A stretch of DNA of 64,000 nt from Phycisphaeraceae bacterium (GTDB lineage Bacteria > Planctomycetota > Phycisphaerae > Phycisphaerales > Phycisphaeraceae). The DNA lies in assembly GCA_020849625.1 (NCBI GenBank), contig JADLFV010000030.1, forward strand, positions 1 to 64,000, in the 5' to 3' direction. Positions within the stretch are counted from its first letter, which is position 1; the number at the start of each line of letters is the position of its first letter. The position numbers and the translations under genes were made by a program. This document shows, piece by piece, positions 27,714-36,826 of this stretch. Under the pieces are notes generated by a model. The model made no database searches and was not told where the DNA came from. It saw only the letters and a list, made by a program, of their open reading frames with translations.

Positions 27714-28159
27714 GGTTCAGTCCTTCGCAAATCTGGCGAGCCGTATACTTTATCAGGCTTGCGCAGCTCTGTCGAGGCAGTCCTCTGGTATTGGCGTGAG
27801 GGAAGGCGGGGACGGGGGGCGAAAAAACTCGACACCCAATGGCTTCACCCGCTGCCAAGCCGCTAAACGCGAAATCTATACCCAAACGTCATTGAGATAC
27901 AGTCTTTCGAGGTCGTATGACCGCGTCCAACATACTGGGCTCCCAGCGTGCCAAATACTGCAAATTGTCTTGCGGGCCATTTGTGGACAGCAGTGGTCAT
28001 AACCTTAACTATCTGAAAATAAAGTATTAATGTAATTATTTACCGGAGGAAAGCCACCTTGAGGCTGCAAATATATCCGCGTGAAACCACAAGGAGACCT
28101 TGACTGGGACATTGAATGAGATATCTTGGTATCCCAGTGGGCCACCAGTGGGAAACACC
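27714..28159. other. Intergenic region between divergent rplS and GntR genes
   Basis: 446 bases without a supported gene. Its right part (27.88-28.06 kb) is distinctly AT-richer than the genome, including a run around AAATAAAGTATTAATG, and is where promoters for rplS (minus) and the regulator (plus) would be expected. GGAGG at about 28043-28047 precedes a short open frame that I do not consider a gene. Confidence 0.6.
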
Positions 28160-28161
28160 AT
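28128..28161. promoter_or_regulatory. Imperfect dyad before the GntR gene, possible operator
   Basis: Just upstream of the regulator start the arms TGGTATCCCA and TGGGAAACACCA surround GTGGGCCACCAG, giving an imperfect inverted repeat, with CCAGTGGG repeated directly within it. GntR-family proteins often bind such dyads near their own gene. This is inference from position and symmetry only. Confidence 0.35.
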
Positions 28162-28876
28162 GATGACATCCACGGATAAAGCGTACGGGCACCTGAGACA
28201 CATGCTGATGCGCGGTGACCTGACCAGCGGCAGTCGCGTGTCGGAATTGAAGCTGGCCAGCCAGTTGGGCATGAGCCGCACCCCGATCCGGGCGGCGGTG
28301 CGTCGTCTGCGCGATGAAGGTCTGGTTCACCAGGTTCCGCGCGGCGGCACGGTCATCTCGCGGCCGACCCTGCGTGACCTGCTGGACCTGTACGAATTGC
28401 GCGAGTCGCTGGAATCGCGGGCTGCCTACAAGGCGGCCAGGTACGCCAGCGATGAAGAGATTGAAGGCTTGAATCAACTCTGCCAGCACATGCTCGACAT
28501 ACTGCCCAAGCTTAAATCAGGCGAAACTCTGACGAAAGACGACATTCACCAGATCGGTGAATTGGATGTTCGTTTCCATCTGGAACTGATGCGCCTGGGC
28601 GGCAACATGCGTTCGCTGCGGATCGTCAATGACATGCAGTTGTTCGAGAAGTTGTTTTTCATCGGCGGGCTGACCTGGCCGTCGATCCGCCCCAACGTGC
28701 TGCTGTTCGGTTTTTACCGCGGGCATCGCAAGGTGGTGCGGATGATCCAGAAGCGCGATCCCAGGCGGGCTGCCAAAGCGATGATCGCCCACGTGCGCAG
28801 CGGCCGCCGCGAAGTGGTGCGCCTCTACCGCAAGCGCCTGCGTCACATCGCCAAAGAGGCAGTCAACGATTTCTGA
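28160..28876 (+). CDS. GntR family transcriptional regulator (FCD subfamily)
   Basis: 238 residues. N-terminal winged helix with LKLASQLGMSRTPIRAAVRRL (split around residue 38) and the wing DEGLVHQVPRGGTVI. The C-terminal all-helical ligand-binding domain has LYELRESLESRAA and HLELMRLGG, as in FCD regulators, which often sense sugar acids. The first ATG of two adjacent ones is used; no strong Shine-Dalgarno is seen. It directly precedes the secreted LamG/dockerin/BNR genes, which it may regulate. Confidence 0.88.
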   Translation: MMTSTDKAYGHLRHMLMRGDLTSGSRVSELKLASQLGMSRTPIRAAVRRLRDEGLVHQVPRGGTVISRPTLRDLLDLYELRESLESRAAYKAARYASDEEIEGLNQLCQHMLDILPKLKSGETLTKDDIHQIGELDVRFHLELMRLGGNMRSLRIVNDMQLFEKLFFIGGLTWPSIRPNVLLFGFYRGHRKVVRMIQKRDPRRAAKAMIAHVRSGRREVVRLYRKRLRHIAKEAVNDF

Positions 28877-28958
28877 CCGGCGGACATCGTGCGCGTCGGA
28901 GGTTTGCAGTGGAAAGGTCTTGGAACGATTCACATCTTTATCGAAGGAGAAATGCAAG

Positions 28959-29807
28959 ATGAATGGACAATCCCACAGAAGACGAATTGCGGCGGGCACG
29001 GTCGCCCTGGTCTGGGCAGTGGCGACGATCGTGGCGTCACCGGCGGGGGCGGCCACGCTGCTGCTGCACAGCACGATGGATAACGCGGACATTTCAGGGA
29101 CGACGGTGTACGACGTGGCGGTGCCGGCCCAGAACGGCACGCTGGACGCGGCCGCCACCTCCGGGGCCGCCGGTGTGATTGGTCAAGCCATCGATTCGGT
29201 GACCGCCTCCGGAGTTGGGGCGGTGGATTATGGTGATGTCCTCGACGCTGGAGCCGGCATCCAGACCATCTCCATCTGGTTCAACGCCGACACCATCAAG
29301 ACCCAGGGCGTGGTCCGCAAAGGCAACGCCGGCTCGACCAACATCGGCTGGAGCATCTTTTTGGAATCGCGCAACAGCGGCGCGTTTCACCGGGTGGCGG
29401 TCCGCGCCAGCGCCACGGGCGTCGGTGACAACCCCAACCGCGCCATCGCCTGGGCCGACCTGGCCGGCGACGGCAGCGATTCGACCGGCGTGTGGCACCA
29501 CGTCGCCTTCGTCATGGATGCCTCTGCCGGCAGTGTCAGCGGCTATCTGAATGGCGTGTTGATGACCGCCACCAATAGCTGGGGGTTGACCTTCACCACC
29601 GACGTGGACGGTGTCGCCACCACCGAGCCGATTCTGGCGGGGATCGGTTTCGACGGCCGACTCGATGACTTGCGCATCTACGACGGGGCGTTGACTCAAC
29701 AGGAGATCACGAATCTTTACAACAGCGGCATTCCCGAGCCGGCCAGCGTCGGGTTGCTGGGTTTGGGCTGGCTGATGATGGGGACGCGCCGTCAACGGGC
29801 TGGATGA
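28959..29807 (+). CDS. Secreted LamG-domain protein with PEP-CTERM tail
   Basis: 282 residues. Signal peptide (to about PAGAA, residue 32), one LamG/concanavalin-like domain (LLLHSTMDNADI to LDDLRIYDGALTQQEITNLY), then IPEPASVGLLGLGW, a short hydrophobic stretch and a basic end (RRQRAG): a PEP-CTERM signal recognised by exosortase. AAGGAG lies 9 nt before the start. Probably binds extracellular carbohydrate. The next gene is a paralogue over the LamG domain. Confidence 0.85.
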   Translation: MNGQSHRRRIAAGTVALVWAVATIVASPAGAATLLLHSTMDNADISGTTVYDVAVPAQNGTLDAAATSGAAGVIGQAIDSVTASGVGAVDYGDVLDAGAGIQTISIWFNADTIKTQGVVRKGNAGSTNIGWSIFLESRNSGAFHRVAVRASATGVGDNPNRAIAWADLAGDGSDSTGVWHHVAFVMDASAGSVSGYLNGVLMTATNSWGLTFTTDVDGVATTEPILAGIGFDGRLDDLRIYDGALTQQEITNLYNSGIPEPASVGLLGLGWLMMGTRRQRAG

Positions 29808-29929
29808 CGGTCGCATTGTTTTGCGCGGGGCAACGCCCCAAAGCGTTTCTCCGCTTTGCATCGCAGGCCACTTGAAGAAGGAGCTCATTCATGTTCCGTC
29901 CACAACATGCTCAACAACGGAGGCAGTTC

Positions 29930-31186
29930 ATGAGATTCATCCAGCAATTCACGGTCATAGTCGCAGCGATGGTCGGTCTGGGCCTATCGCAGGTTCACGC
30001 CCAGACATTGCTGCTGCACAGCACGATGGATGATGCGGATATCGTCGGCAGCACCGTGCTGGACACCGCGTTGCCTGCCCAGAACGGCGTGCTCGACGCT
30101 GGCGCGTCTTCCGGGGCCGTGGGCCTGTTCGCCCAGGCCATCAACTCAGCCGGCACGGTCGGCACCACCGCGGTGGATTACGGCGACGTGCTCGATCCGG
30201 GCGCGGGGATCCAGACAGCCTCGGTGTGGTTCAACGCCGATACGATCAAGACGCAATATGTGTTCAACAAGGGCAACACGGCCTCGACCACAATCGGGTG
30301 GTCCATTTTCACCGAGTCGCGCAACAGCGGGGCTTTTCTGCGGGTGGCGGTCCGGGCCACGGCCACCGGCGTCGGTGACAATCCCAATCGCGCCATCGCC
30401 TGGACCGATCTGGCGGCCGACGGCAGCGACTCGACCAACACCTGGCACCACGTCGCATACGTCATGGACGCCACGGCCGGCACCGTGGCGGGTTACCTGG
30501 ACGGCATTCTGATGACAGCCACCAATTCCTGGGGCATGACCTTCACCACGGATGGCGACGGCGTGGCCACCAGCGCGCCGCTGAGCATCGGCAACATTTT
30601 CGACGGCCGCATTGATGATGCCGGCCAGTGGGATGGCGCGGTGGCGGCGGAGAAGATCGCGTTGATCCACGGCCTGGGACGCTTCGGCGGCGTCACGCTT
30701 AATTCCTCCAGCATCGACGACGTTCTGAATGTCTTTAACACCGCCGGCGGTTCGGCCAATGCAGGCGGTTACACATGGAGCTACGCCACCGGCCTGGCTT
30801 CCAGCACTGTCGGCGCTGTCGGCGGCGATACCGCCACGCTCGACGCCTTCATCGTGCTCGACTCCAGCGGCAACGGCGTGCAGATCACCGCGTCCGCCCT
30901 GCATCCCGGCGACGCCAACGGCGACGGTATGGTCAACTTGTCCGACCTGCAGATTCTCGGTGACAACTGGCAGTCCAACACCGCTACGTGGGCGGAGGCG
31001 GACTTCACCGGCGACAACACGGTCAACCTGGCTGATCTTCAGATTCTTGGCGACAACTGGGGCTTCGGCACCGGGCCGGATGTGAGCTTCGATGAAGCGC
31101 TGGCCCAGGTGGCGATACCCGAGCCGGGCGCGTGCAGTCTGCTGGCGGCCGGAGGGCTGCTGGTGATGCTGCGTCGTCGTGGTTGA
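29930..31186 (+). CDS. Secreted LamG-dockerin protein with PEP-CTERM tail
   Basis: 418 residues: signal peptide ending at QVHAQ, a LamG domain very similar to that of the upstream gene (shared ADTIKTQ, ESRNSGAF, GVGDNPNRAIAW), an unassigned stretch, then two dockerin-like Ca-binding repeats (PGDANGDGMVNLSDLQILG and FTGDNTVNLADLQILG) and IPEPGACSLLAAGG with a basic end. GGAGG lies 6 nt before the chosen ATG; an ATG at 29891 with its own AAGGAG is also possible. The repeats may bind cohesin-like partners, but no cohesin is in this window. Confidence 0.85.
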   Translation: MRFIQQFTVIVAAMVGLGLSQVHAQTLLLHSTMDDADIVGSTVLDTALPAQNGVLDAGASSGAVGLFAQAINSAGTVGTTAVDYGDVLDPGAGIQTASVWFNADTIKTQYVFNKGNTASTTIGWSIFTESRNSGAFLRVAVRATATGVGDNPNRAIAWTDLAADGSDSTNTWHHVAYVMDATAGTVAGYLDGILMTATNSWGMTFTTDGDGVATSAPLSIGNIFDGRIDDAGQWDGAVAAEKIALIHGLGRFGGVTLNSSSIDDVLNVFNTAGGSANAGGYTWSYATGLASSTVGAVGGDTATLDAFIVLDSSGNGVQITASALHPGDANGDGMVNLSDLQILGDNWQSNTATWAEADFTGDNTVNLADLQILGDNWGFGTGPDVSFDEALAQVAIPEPGACSLLAAGGLLVMLRRRG

Positions 31187-31193
31187 ATCACAT

Positions 31194-31246
31194 AGCCCCG
31201 GCCTTGGCCGGGGTTTTCAATTTCCCCCGGCCAAGGCCGGGGCTAT
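31194..31246. repeat. Twin inverted hairpins, the first also a likely terminator
   Basis: CCCCGGCCTTGGCCGGGG followed by TTTT (31196-31217) fits an intrinsic terminator for the LamG-dockerin gene. A second hairpin CCCCGGCCAAGGCCGGGG (31225-31242) is its mirror, and the flanks ATAG and CTAT match too, so the whole is one inverted pair around TTTTCAATTT. REP-like. Confidence 0.75.
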
Positions 31247-31261
31247 ATGGAGATGCACGCC

Positions 31262-32047
31262 ATGTCACGCCACAAGGGTTTCACGCTCATCGAATTACTG
31301 GTCGTGATTTCGATCATCGCGCTGTTGATTTCCATTCTGCTGCCGGCGTTGCGCAAAGCCCGTGAGACGGCCAAACTTTCGTTGTGCTCAGCCAATCAGA
31401 GACAGGTGATCATGGCCCTGACGACTTATGCGTCCGATGAAAATGGACAGATGCCTGCGGCTATCTGCAAGACCACCTCCGGCTCATGGTCCTGGCCGCT
31501 CTACATCAGCTATCACGCTGAAAGCGACGGCGCCAACGGCGGCAGCATCATTCCGCAACTGCGGCCTTACCTCACGGAGGCCCTGGTGCTGCAATGCCCG
31601 TTGAGTCCGGAGGCGCCGCAGTTCGCCAAGACATTGACCTACGAATGGGCGGCCTTCAATGCCATACCCAAAACCAGCCGACAGCGATTCCTGGCGGCAG
31701 GGTATTTCTATCTCTGGAATTACGAAGCCTTCTCCACGGCCGTGCGTTTCCAGCCGGTGCATTCGCTGGAGGACGACGGCGACGGGCTGGTGATTTCAGA
31801 CCTGTTCCTGGAAGACCACAATGCGGCAACCTGGGACACCTCTCACCCCAATCCATCGTGCGCCGAGTTTCTTTCGCCGTCCCATCCTCGCTACCGCGGA
31901 TCGCTCGCCTTGCCCAAGCCGGTGACGTTGCTGCTGAACTCCGGATTCATTGACGGCCACGTGGAAACTAACTCGCTCGGCGGCGGGCGACTGTATGAAA
32001 TTCTGCTCTATTCCTCCTATCTGACGCTCCCGGTGATGCAGCATTGA
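31262..32047 (+). CDS. Pseudopilin-like secreted protein with prepilin N-terminus
   Basis: 261 residues. [20 protein letters not shown] at the N-terminus is a prepilin peptidase site (cleavage after G6) and a hydrophobic assembly helix. The remainder resembles the planctomycete/verrucomicrobial type II secretion pseudopilin-like families, with a late FIDGHVE motif typical of their C-termini. A start at ATG 31247 is also possible; GGAG lies 9 nt upstream of the one chosen. These proteins are abundant in planctomycetes and their roles are largely unknown. Confidence 0.85.
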   Translation: MSRHKGFTLIELLVVISIIALLISILLPALRKARETAKLSLCSANQRQVIMALTTYASDENGQMPAAICKTTSGSWSWPLYISYHAESDGANGGSIIPQLRPYLTEALVLQCPLSPEAPQFAKTLTYEWAAFNAIPKTSRQRFLAAGYFYLWNYEAFSTAVRFQPVHSLEDDGDGLVISDLFLEDHNAATWDTSHPNPSCAEFLSPSHPRYRGSLALPKPVTLLLNSGFIDGHVETNSLGGGRLYEILLYSSYLTLPVMQH

Positions 32048-32080
32048 GACGCCCGAGCGCCGGGCTGGAGGTCCAGGTTT

Positions 32081-33748
32081 ATGAAGATGTTTTTTTCACG
32101 TGTCATGGTGCGTGCTCTGATCACAGTGGCGTGGGCGATCACGATGACGAACCTGGCCGGGGCACAGGTCGGAAACTGGTCCAGCCGGGACGAACTGATC
32201 GACTTCCTGCTGGGTGTCGATTCGGCTGAAACCGCCAGGCTCGACAACCTGCGGCAGATCGGCCTGATGACCATGGACCCGGCGGTCATTCCCTATGGCT
32301 CGGACCTCTACGGCGACAACTGGGACCTGCGCCATCCGATCGCAGCAGGCGACGGGCAGAACATCGTCCTGATCTTCGTGCGCAGCCCGTACCATTCAGC
32401 CAACGTGCCCACCGATCATCACCCCGATGCCTACACCAGCCAGCACGTCATGGTCCGCAGCAGTGATGGCGGGCAAACCTGGTCGCAGCAGGTGGACATG
32501 CGCCAGTTCTTCTCCACGCCCGATTACCCGAGCATCATGGGCATGAAAGCGCTGACCTGCCTGGGCGAGGGCCAATTCCTCTACATCGGTGAGATGGGCT
32601 CCATGACCAGCTCCGACGGCGGCGCGACCTGGATCCATCATCCCAACGCCTTCGGTGCTGCGCTGCCTTCAGGCGTCATAGGCGCCAACATGGGGCCCAA
32701 CATCATCGCCCATCCCCAGTTCGGCCTGGTCGCGGCGGCGCACGCCTGGAGAAATGACGGCTCGTTCTTCGACGAGACATGGTTCTGGATCAGCGGCAAC
32801 GGCGGTGTCTCCTGGCAGCTTTATCGTTCACCGACCACCACGCCATCGAAGAACATCGAATCGGCCATGGCGCTGATCGGCGACAAGATCGCCATGGTCG
32901 CACGCTCTCACGATCCTGAAAATTATGACGCCGCCACGCAGACCTACCATTACAGCCAACTCCTGGCCACCAATCGACTGGCGCTGACCTCGCAATTCAC
33001 CAACATCCCCACCAGTGACGCCTCGCAGGAACTGGCTGCGCCTTTGGCCGCGCAGGGTTATGCACCCAGCAAGGCGGCGGCCTTCGGGTACTGGTCGCAG
33101 GACACCGTCGATCTGATCCTCAACCCCATCACCAATCGCCTGGAAGCGGTGGTCACCAACCGCGTCGGCCGGGCCGCGGACAATGCCGGGGATGTCCGCC
33201 GACAGAGCCTCAGTCTCTGGAGCATCGATCCGGCCGCCTTCGCCGACGGATCAACTGACTGGCGTTACGAGGGCACGCTGTTCGAGCGCCACATGATCGA
33301 CGCGCCGCTGTTCGTGGACGGCATGCACCCGGCCGGGTCGGTGATCGACCTGGAAAACCAGGTGCAGCACATTTTCATCTACGTCGGCTACTACATGGGA
33401 CCGGCCGGCATCTTTCAGATCACGCGCAGCCTGCATACGGACCGCCTGTCGCCCGTTCTGCTTAACGCGCCCGGCGACGCCGATGGCGATGGACAGGTGA
33501 ACCTCGGCGATCTGCAAATCCTCGGCGACCACTGGCAGGCTGGCGACGCCACGTGGGCCATGGGTGACTTCAACGTCGATGGTCAGGTCAACCTGGCGGA
33601 CCTGCAAATCCTCGGCGATCATTGGGCAGAAGGAGCGGTCGGTGACATGAGCTTCGAGCAGGCGCTGGGCATGGCGGGGCCGTTCGTGCCTGAGCCGGCC
33701 AACCTCGGCTCGGCTCTGGCGGCAGTGCTGCTGATGCTGCGCCGCTGA
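32081..33748 (+). CDS. Secreted BNR/sialidase-like protein with dockerin repeats and PEP-CTERM tail
   Basis: 555 residues. Signal peptide ending at NLAGAQ. At least three Asp-box-like motifs (RSSDGGQTWS, TSSDGGATWI, SGNGGVSWQ) mark a beta-propeller of the sialidase/BNR type. Two dockerin-like repeats follow (PGDADGDGQVNLGDLQILG and FNVDGQVNLADLQILGDHW), then VPEPANLGSALAAVLLMLRR, a PEP-CTERM signal. Could be a glycoside hydrolase or a sugar-binding propeller; the sialidase RIP motif is not obvious, so catalytic activity is uncertain. Confidence 0.82.
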   Translation: MKMFFSRVMVRALITVAWAITMTNLAGAQVGNWSSRDELIDFLLGVDSAETARLDNLRQIGLMTMDPAVIPYGSDLYGDNWDLRHPIAAGDGQNIVLIFVRSPYHSANVPTDHHPDAYTSQHVMVRSSDGGQTWSQQVDMRQFFSTPDYPSIMGMKALTCLGEGQFLYIGEMGSMTSSDGGATWIHHPNAFGAALPSGVIGANMGPNIIAHPQFGLVAAAHAWRNDGSFFDETWFWISGNGGVSWQLYRSPTTTPSKNIESAMALIGDKIAMVARSHDPENYDAATQTYHYSQLLATNRLALTSQFTNIPTSDASQELAAPLAAQGYAPSKAAAFGYWSQDTVDLILNPITNRLEAVVTNRVGRAADNAGDVRRQSLSLWSIDPAAFADGSTDWRYEGTLFERHMIDAPLFVDGMHPAGSVIDLENQVQHIFIYVGYYMGPAGIFQITRSLHTDRLSPVLLNAPGDADGDGQVNLGDLQILGDHWQAGDATWAMGDFNVDGQVNLADLQILGDHWAEGAVGDMSFEQALGMAGPFVPEPANLGSALAAVLLMLRR

Positions 33749-33785
33749 TGGCGGCGACCGGTCCACCATCGCGCTCTATCCGGGC

Positions 33786-33791
33786 TATGAT
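33786..33791 (+). promoter_or_regulatory. -10 box 6 nt before a start codon (leaderless type)
   Basis: TATGAT matches TATAAT in 5 of 6 positions and ends 6 nt before ATG 33798, so transcription would begin at the start codon. It supports the choice of this start for the glycosyltransferase, ahead of a hairpin repeat. No -35 hexamer is recognised. Confidence 0.45.
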
Positions 33792-33797
33792 GGCGGC

Positions 33798-35663
33798 ATG
33801 ACGGGACAGGCTGCGACGTCACAAACGGTCTCCGCTGCTCAACCCGAAGCGAGCCGGACTCTGCGAGTCCGGTCCGGGCACGCAGTGCCCGGCTCTGTTC
33901 CGAAGGTGGGGGAGAAGCAAGAGTTGGACAAGCGACAGGTGATGCTGGCGTTGATCCTGCTGCTGGCCAGCGCTGCACCGATCTTCGTGAGCCTGGGTGA
34001 TCATCCGCTGTTCGGGCGTTCGGATGCCCGTTACGCCGAGGCCAGTCGTGAGATGCTGGAAAGTGGGGACTGGCTGGTGCCGCGTCTGCTGGGTCGGCCG
34101 CATCTGACCAAGCCGCCGCTGATCTACTGGCTTCAGGCGGCGAGCATGAAGTGGCTGGGTGAAAACGAGCTGGCGGCCAGGCTGCCCTCGGCGGTGGCCG
34201 GGTCACTGACGCTGGCGCTGATCATGGCGGTGGGCTGGCAGTGGCGAAGCTGGCACGTCGGCGCAATGTCGGCCGGGGTGCTGGCGCTGATGCCGCTGGC
34301 GCTGATCGTGTCGCGACTGCCGCTGACTGATGCATTGCTGGGGTTTTTCTGGCTGGGCATCCTGGCCAGCGGATTGTTCGCGGTGCGCTGGCCGAAGCAG
34401 TGGCGCTGGCCGTTGCTGTTGTGCGCAGCCATGACGGGGGCATGGATGACCAAAGGGCCGCTGGCCCTGGTGCCGCTGGGCGTGCTGCTGGTGTGGTTGG
34501 CTTTCAGTGGGCAATGGCGGGCGATGGGGCGGTTGCGGTTGTGGTGGACGGTGCCGCTATCGCTGCTGCCGGTGGGCGTGTGGGCGGCGATGGTGGTGGT
34601 GCATCGGCCGGGCGTGTGGGGGCAGTGGTATCAGGAAACGATCTCGCGGGTGGTGGGCGAGGGCGATCACCTGCAGCCGATGTGGTTTTTCATTCCGGTG
34701 TTCCTGGTGGGTTTGTTTCCAGCCACCGCCATGCTGGAGGTGCCGGGGTTGAACCTGAGTTGGCGGAGCGCGTGGGGAAGTCTTCGCCGCGGATCGGATG
34801 AGGCGCTGTGGGCGCTGGCGGTGGTGTTGCCGTTCGTGTTTTTCTCGCTAAGTGCGGGGAAGCTGGCGACGTACATTCTGCCCTGTGCTCCGCCGCTGGC
34901 GCTGCTGACGGCCGTGATGCTGGAGCGATGGGTCAGCGGTGAGAATGACCGGGGCATCAGCGGCTACAAGCCGCCGGAGGTGATGGGCGCGGTGACGGTC
35001 TGCCTGTCGCTGGCGTGGCTAGGTGTGTTGGTCGCGGCGGGTTGGTTTTTCGGATGGCGTGGAGCGCTGCTGATGTTGCCGATGGCGGTGGGGCCGGCGG
35101 CGGCGGCGTGGCTGTGGCCGATCTGGAAGAAGCGGCCGCCCCCGCAAGTGCGTCGCGGATTCGGGCTGACGGTTTTGTTCGCCGCCCTGATCGCCGTGAC
35201 CTGTTACAGCGAGGAGCTGGAGGATGCCCTGCTGCACGAGCACAGCATCCGCAGTGCCGTGAGACACATCCACGGCATGGACCTGCCTGCCGAGGCGAGC
35301 TGGATGACCGTGGGCAAGCTGGAATATGGCTTCAGCTTCTACCACGGGGCGCAGGTGCCGGTGGCGACGCCGGAGGATATCGCGGCGATCGGTGAGGCGG
35401 ACGCACAAAGCCCCGGCGTGCTCAAGCATGCCTCGCCCCAGGCGAGCCGGACTCTGCCAGTCCGGTCCGGGCGCGCAGTGCCCGGCTCTGTTCCGGGGGC
35501 GGGGGTGTTGATCTGCTATCCGGACAAGCTGGCTGTGCTGCGCCAGACGCAGCCGGACTGGCCGGGGGCTGCCTATCGCCTGATGGGTGAGGTGTTGTAT
35601 AACCCGCGCAAGGATCCACTGGTGGTGTTCGCCCGCATCGAACCAGCCGCTTCGCGGCCGTGA
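33798..35663 (+). CDS. Glycosyltransferase family 39-like membrane protein (ArnT/PMT type), with two in-frame repeats
   Basis: 621 residues, about 10-12 membrane helices. SDARYAEASREMLESGDW with LTKPPLIYWLQA is the first periplasmic loop of ArnT-type enzymes, which transfer sugars from a polyprenyl phosphate donor; the aspartate of DARYAE is the likely catalytic residue. Residues about 19-34 (ASRTLRVRSGHAVPGS) and about 548-563 (ASRTLPVRSGRAVPGS) are encoded by two copies of one twin-hairpin repeat. The protein resumes after the second copy (VLICYPDKLAVL), so at least that copy is translated. A TTG start at 33924 would avoid the first. Confidence 0.83.
   Translation: MTGQAATSQTVSAAQPEASRTLRVRSGHAVPGSVPKVGEKQELDKRQVMLALILLLASAAPIFVSLGDHPLFGRSDARYAEASREMLESGDWLVPRLLGRPHLTKPPLIYWLQAASMKWLGENELAARLPSAVAGSLTLALIMAVGWQWRSWHVGAMSAGVLALMPLALIVSRLPLTDALLGFFWLGILASGLFAVRWPKQWRWPLLLCAAMTGAWMTKGPLALVPLGVLLVWLAFSGQWRAMGRLRLWWTVPLSLLPVGVWAAMVVVHRPGVWGQWYQETISRVVGEGDHLQPMWFFIPVFLVGLFPATAMLEVPGLNLSWRSAWGSLRRGSDEALWALAVVLPFVFFSLSAGKLATYILPCAPPLALLTAVMLERWVSGENDRGISGYKPPEVMGAVTVCLSLAWLGVLVAAGWFFGWRGALLMLPMAVGPAAAAWLWPIWKKRPPPQVRRGFGLTVLFAALIAVTCYSEELEDALLHEHSIRSAVRHIHGMDLPAEASWMTVGKLEYGFSFYHGAQVPVATPEDIAAIGEADAQSPGVLKHASPQASRTLPVRSGRAVPGSVPGAGVLICYPDKLAVLRQTQPDWPGAAYRLMGEVLYNPRKDPLVVFARIEPAASRP
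33851..33900. repeat. Twin-hairpin repeat, copy 1, in the glycosyltransferase 5' region
   Basis: CCGGACTC-TGC-GAGTCCGG (33854-33872) followed by T and CCGGGCAC-GCA-GTGCCCGG (33874-33892), then CTCTGTTCCG. Almost identical, over about 45 bases, to the copy at 35444-35493, and in the same orientation and reading frame. Confidence 0.85.
35444..35493. repeat. Twin-hairpin repeat, copy 2, inside the glycosyltransferase gene
   Basis: CCGGACT-CTGCC-AGTCCGG (35447-35465), T, CCGGGCGC-GCA-GTGCCCGG (35467-35485), then CTCTGTTCCG. Differs from copy 1 at only a few positions and is read in the same frame, adding about 18 residues to a periplasmic part of the protein. Confidence 0.85.
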
Positions 35664-35683
35664 TCTGGTATGCTGAGCGGCTC

Positions 35684-35941
35684 ATGAACCAGACGATTGA
35701 CCAGTTTCAACCGGGTGCGCGGGTGACGGTGACGCAGCAGATCCCGCAGCGCGACGAGGTTTGGACCAGCACCGTCACCGGCATGATCGTGCGCTTCGAG
35801 CAGCGCAAGACCGGCTCATGGTACGCCCACGCCAAGGATGACAAGCTCTGGCTGGATCGGCTGGTCCTGAAGAAGGATGACGGCGAGATCGTCGTGTGCA
35901 ACCTGGATCGCTACACGCACGTCGGGCCGGCCGAGTCATGA
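35684..35941 (+). CDS. Small conserved hypothetical protein
   Basis: 85 residues, no signal peptide or membrane segment. The pattern FQPGARVTVTQQIP, TSTVTGMIVRFEQRKTGSWY, KLWLDRLVLKKDDGE suggests a small SH3-like beta-barrel, but I do not recognise a named family. TATGCT lies 9 nt before the ATG and could be a -10 box. Its stop codon overlaps the next start by 4 nt, so the two are translationally coupled and probably act in one process. Confidence 0.75.
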   Translation: MNQTIDQFQPGARVTVTQQIPQRDEVWTSTVTGMIVRFEQRKTGSWYAHAKDDKLWLDRLVLKKDDGEIVVCNLDRYTHVGPAES

Positions 35942-36825
35942 ACAAGCAGGAAACGACCACCCGTTGGCCGCTGGGGGTGACGGCGGTCATGCTTTCGTCC
36001 CTTGATTTCGATCAGCAGATCGCCTTGTGCCGCGAGTTGGGAGTGACGCACTACGTCTATCGCCCGCGCATCATCGCTGACGATCAGCGCGACAAACCTT
36101 TCAGCAACTGGGGCAATCACAAGTTCGACCTGACCCCGGCCCGGCTGCTGAAGCAAGGCGCCCAGCTTACGCAGCGCCTGCGCCAGGCGGGCCTGCAACC
36201 GTTCGGCACCGTGCCCAACGCCACGGCTGATGACGATTCGCAGGCCATACAACTGCACATGGCCGGGGCCGCGGCGGCCGGCTGCACACGGGTGCGCGTC
36301 GCTCCGCCGCGCTATCCGCAGGGCTTGTTTGACTATGGCGAATACTTGGCCCGCACCATCGAGTGTTTCAAGCAGGTGGTGGCTGTGGCCAGACCCATGG
36401 GCATCAAGCCGGTGATCGAGATGCACGCCAATTCCGCCGCCACCTCGCCGGGATTATCGCGGCTGATCGTGCAGTCGTTCGACCCGGCCGAACTGGGCCT
36501 GATCCTCGATCTGCCCAACGCCGCCATCGAGGGCTACGTGTCGCCCGACCTTGCGGTCAGTGCCGTGGCGGACTGGATCGATCACCTGCACGTGGGCGGC
36601 GCAAAACGCACCGACGGCGAACGCGACGAGCACGGCTATCTGCGCGGTGGACGCGAGTTCTGCGCCCTGGTCGATAACCCCATCGGCGTCCCTGCATGGC
36701 TGAACGTGCTGGCGCAACTGGATCGGCCGATCCCCCTGATCATCGAAGACTACCGCGGCGGCGGCGGCAAAGACGACGCCGAACGCCTGCGCCAGTCCGT
36801 CGAGCAACTGCGACGATTGTTATGA
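35938..36825 (+). CDS. Sugar phosphate isomerase/epimerase-like TIM barrel
   Basis: 295 residues of the xylose-isomerase-like/AP endonuclease 2 superfamily. Seen are the barrel strands and metal-ligand-like segments: PVIEMHANSAATSP (Glu and His), GLILDLPNAAIEG (Asp), DHLHVGGAKR (His) and PLIIEDYRGGG (Glu). Such proteins isomerise or epimerise sugars or inositols. Starts in the ATGA overlap with the small gene before it. A GCAGTAGG array begins immediately after its stop. Confidence 0.8.
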   Translation: MNKQETTTRWPLGVTAVMLSSLDFDQQIALCRELGVTHYVYRPRIIADDQRDKPFSNWGNHKFDLTPARLLKQGAQLTQRLRQAGLQPFGTVPNATADDDSQAIQLHMAGAAAAGCTRVRVAPPRYPQGLFDYGEYLARTIECFKQVVAVARPMGIKPVIEMHANSAATSPGLSRLIVQSFDPAELGLILDLPNAAIEGYVSPDLAVSAVADWIDHLHVGGAKRTDGERDEHGYLRGGREFCALVDNPIGVPAWLNVLAQLDRPIPLIIEDYRGGGGKDDAERLRQSVEQLRRLL

Positions 36826-36826
36826 G

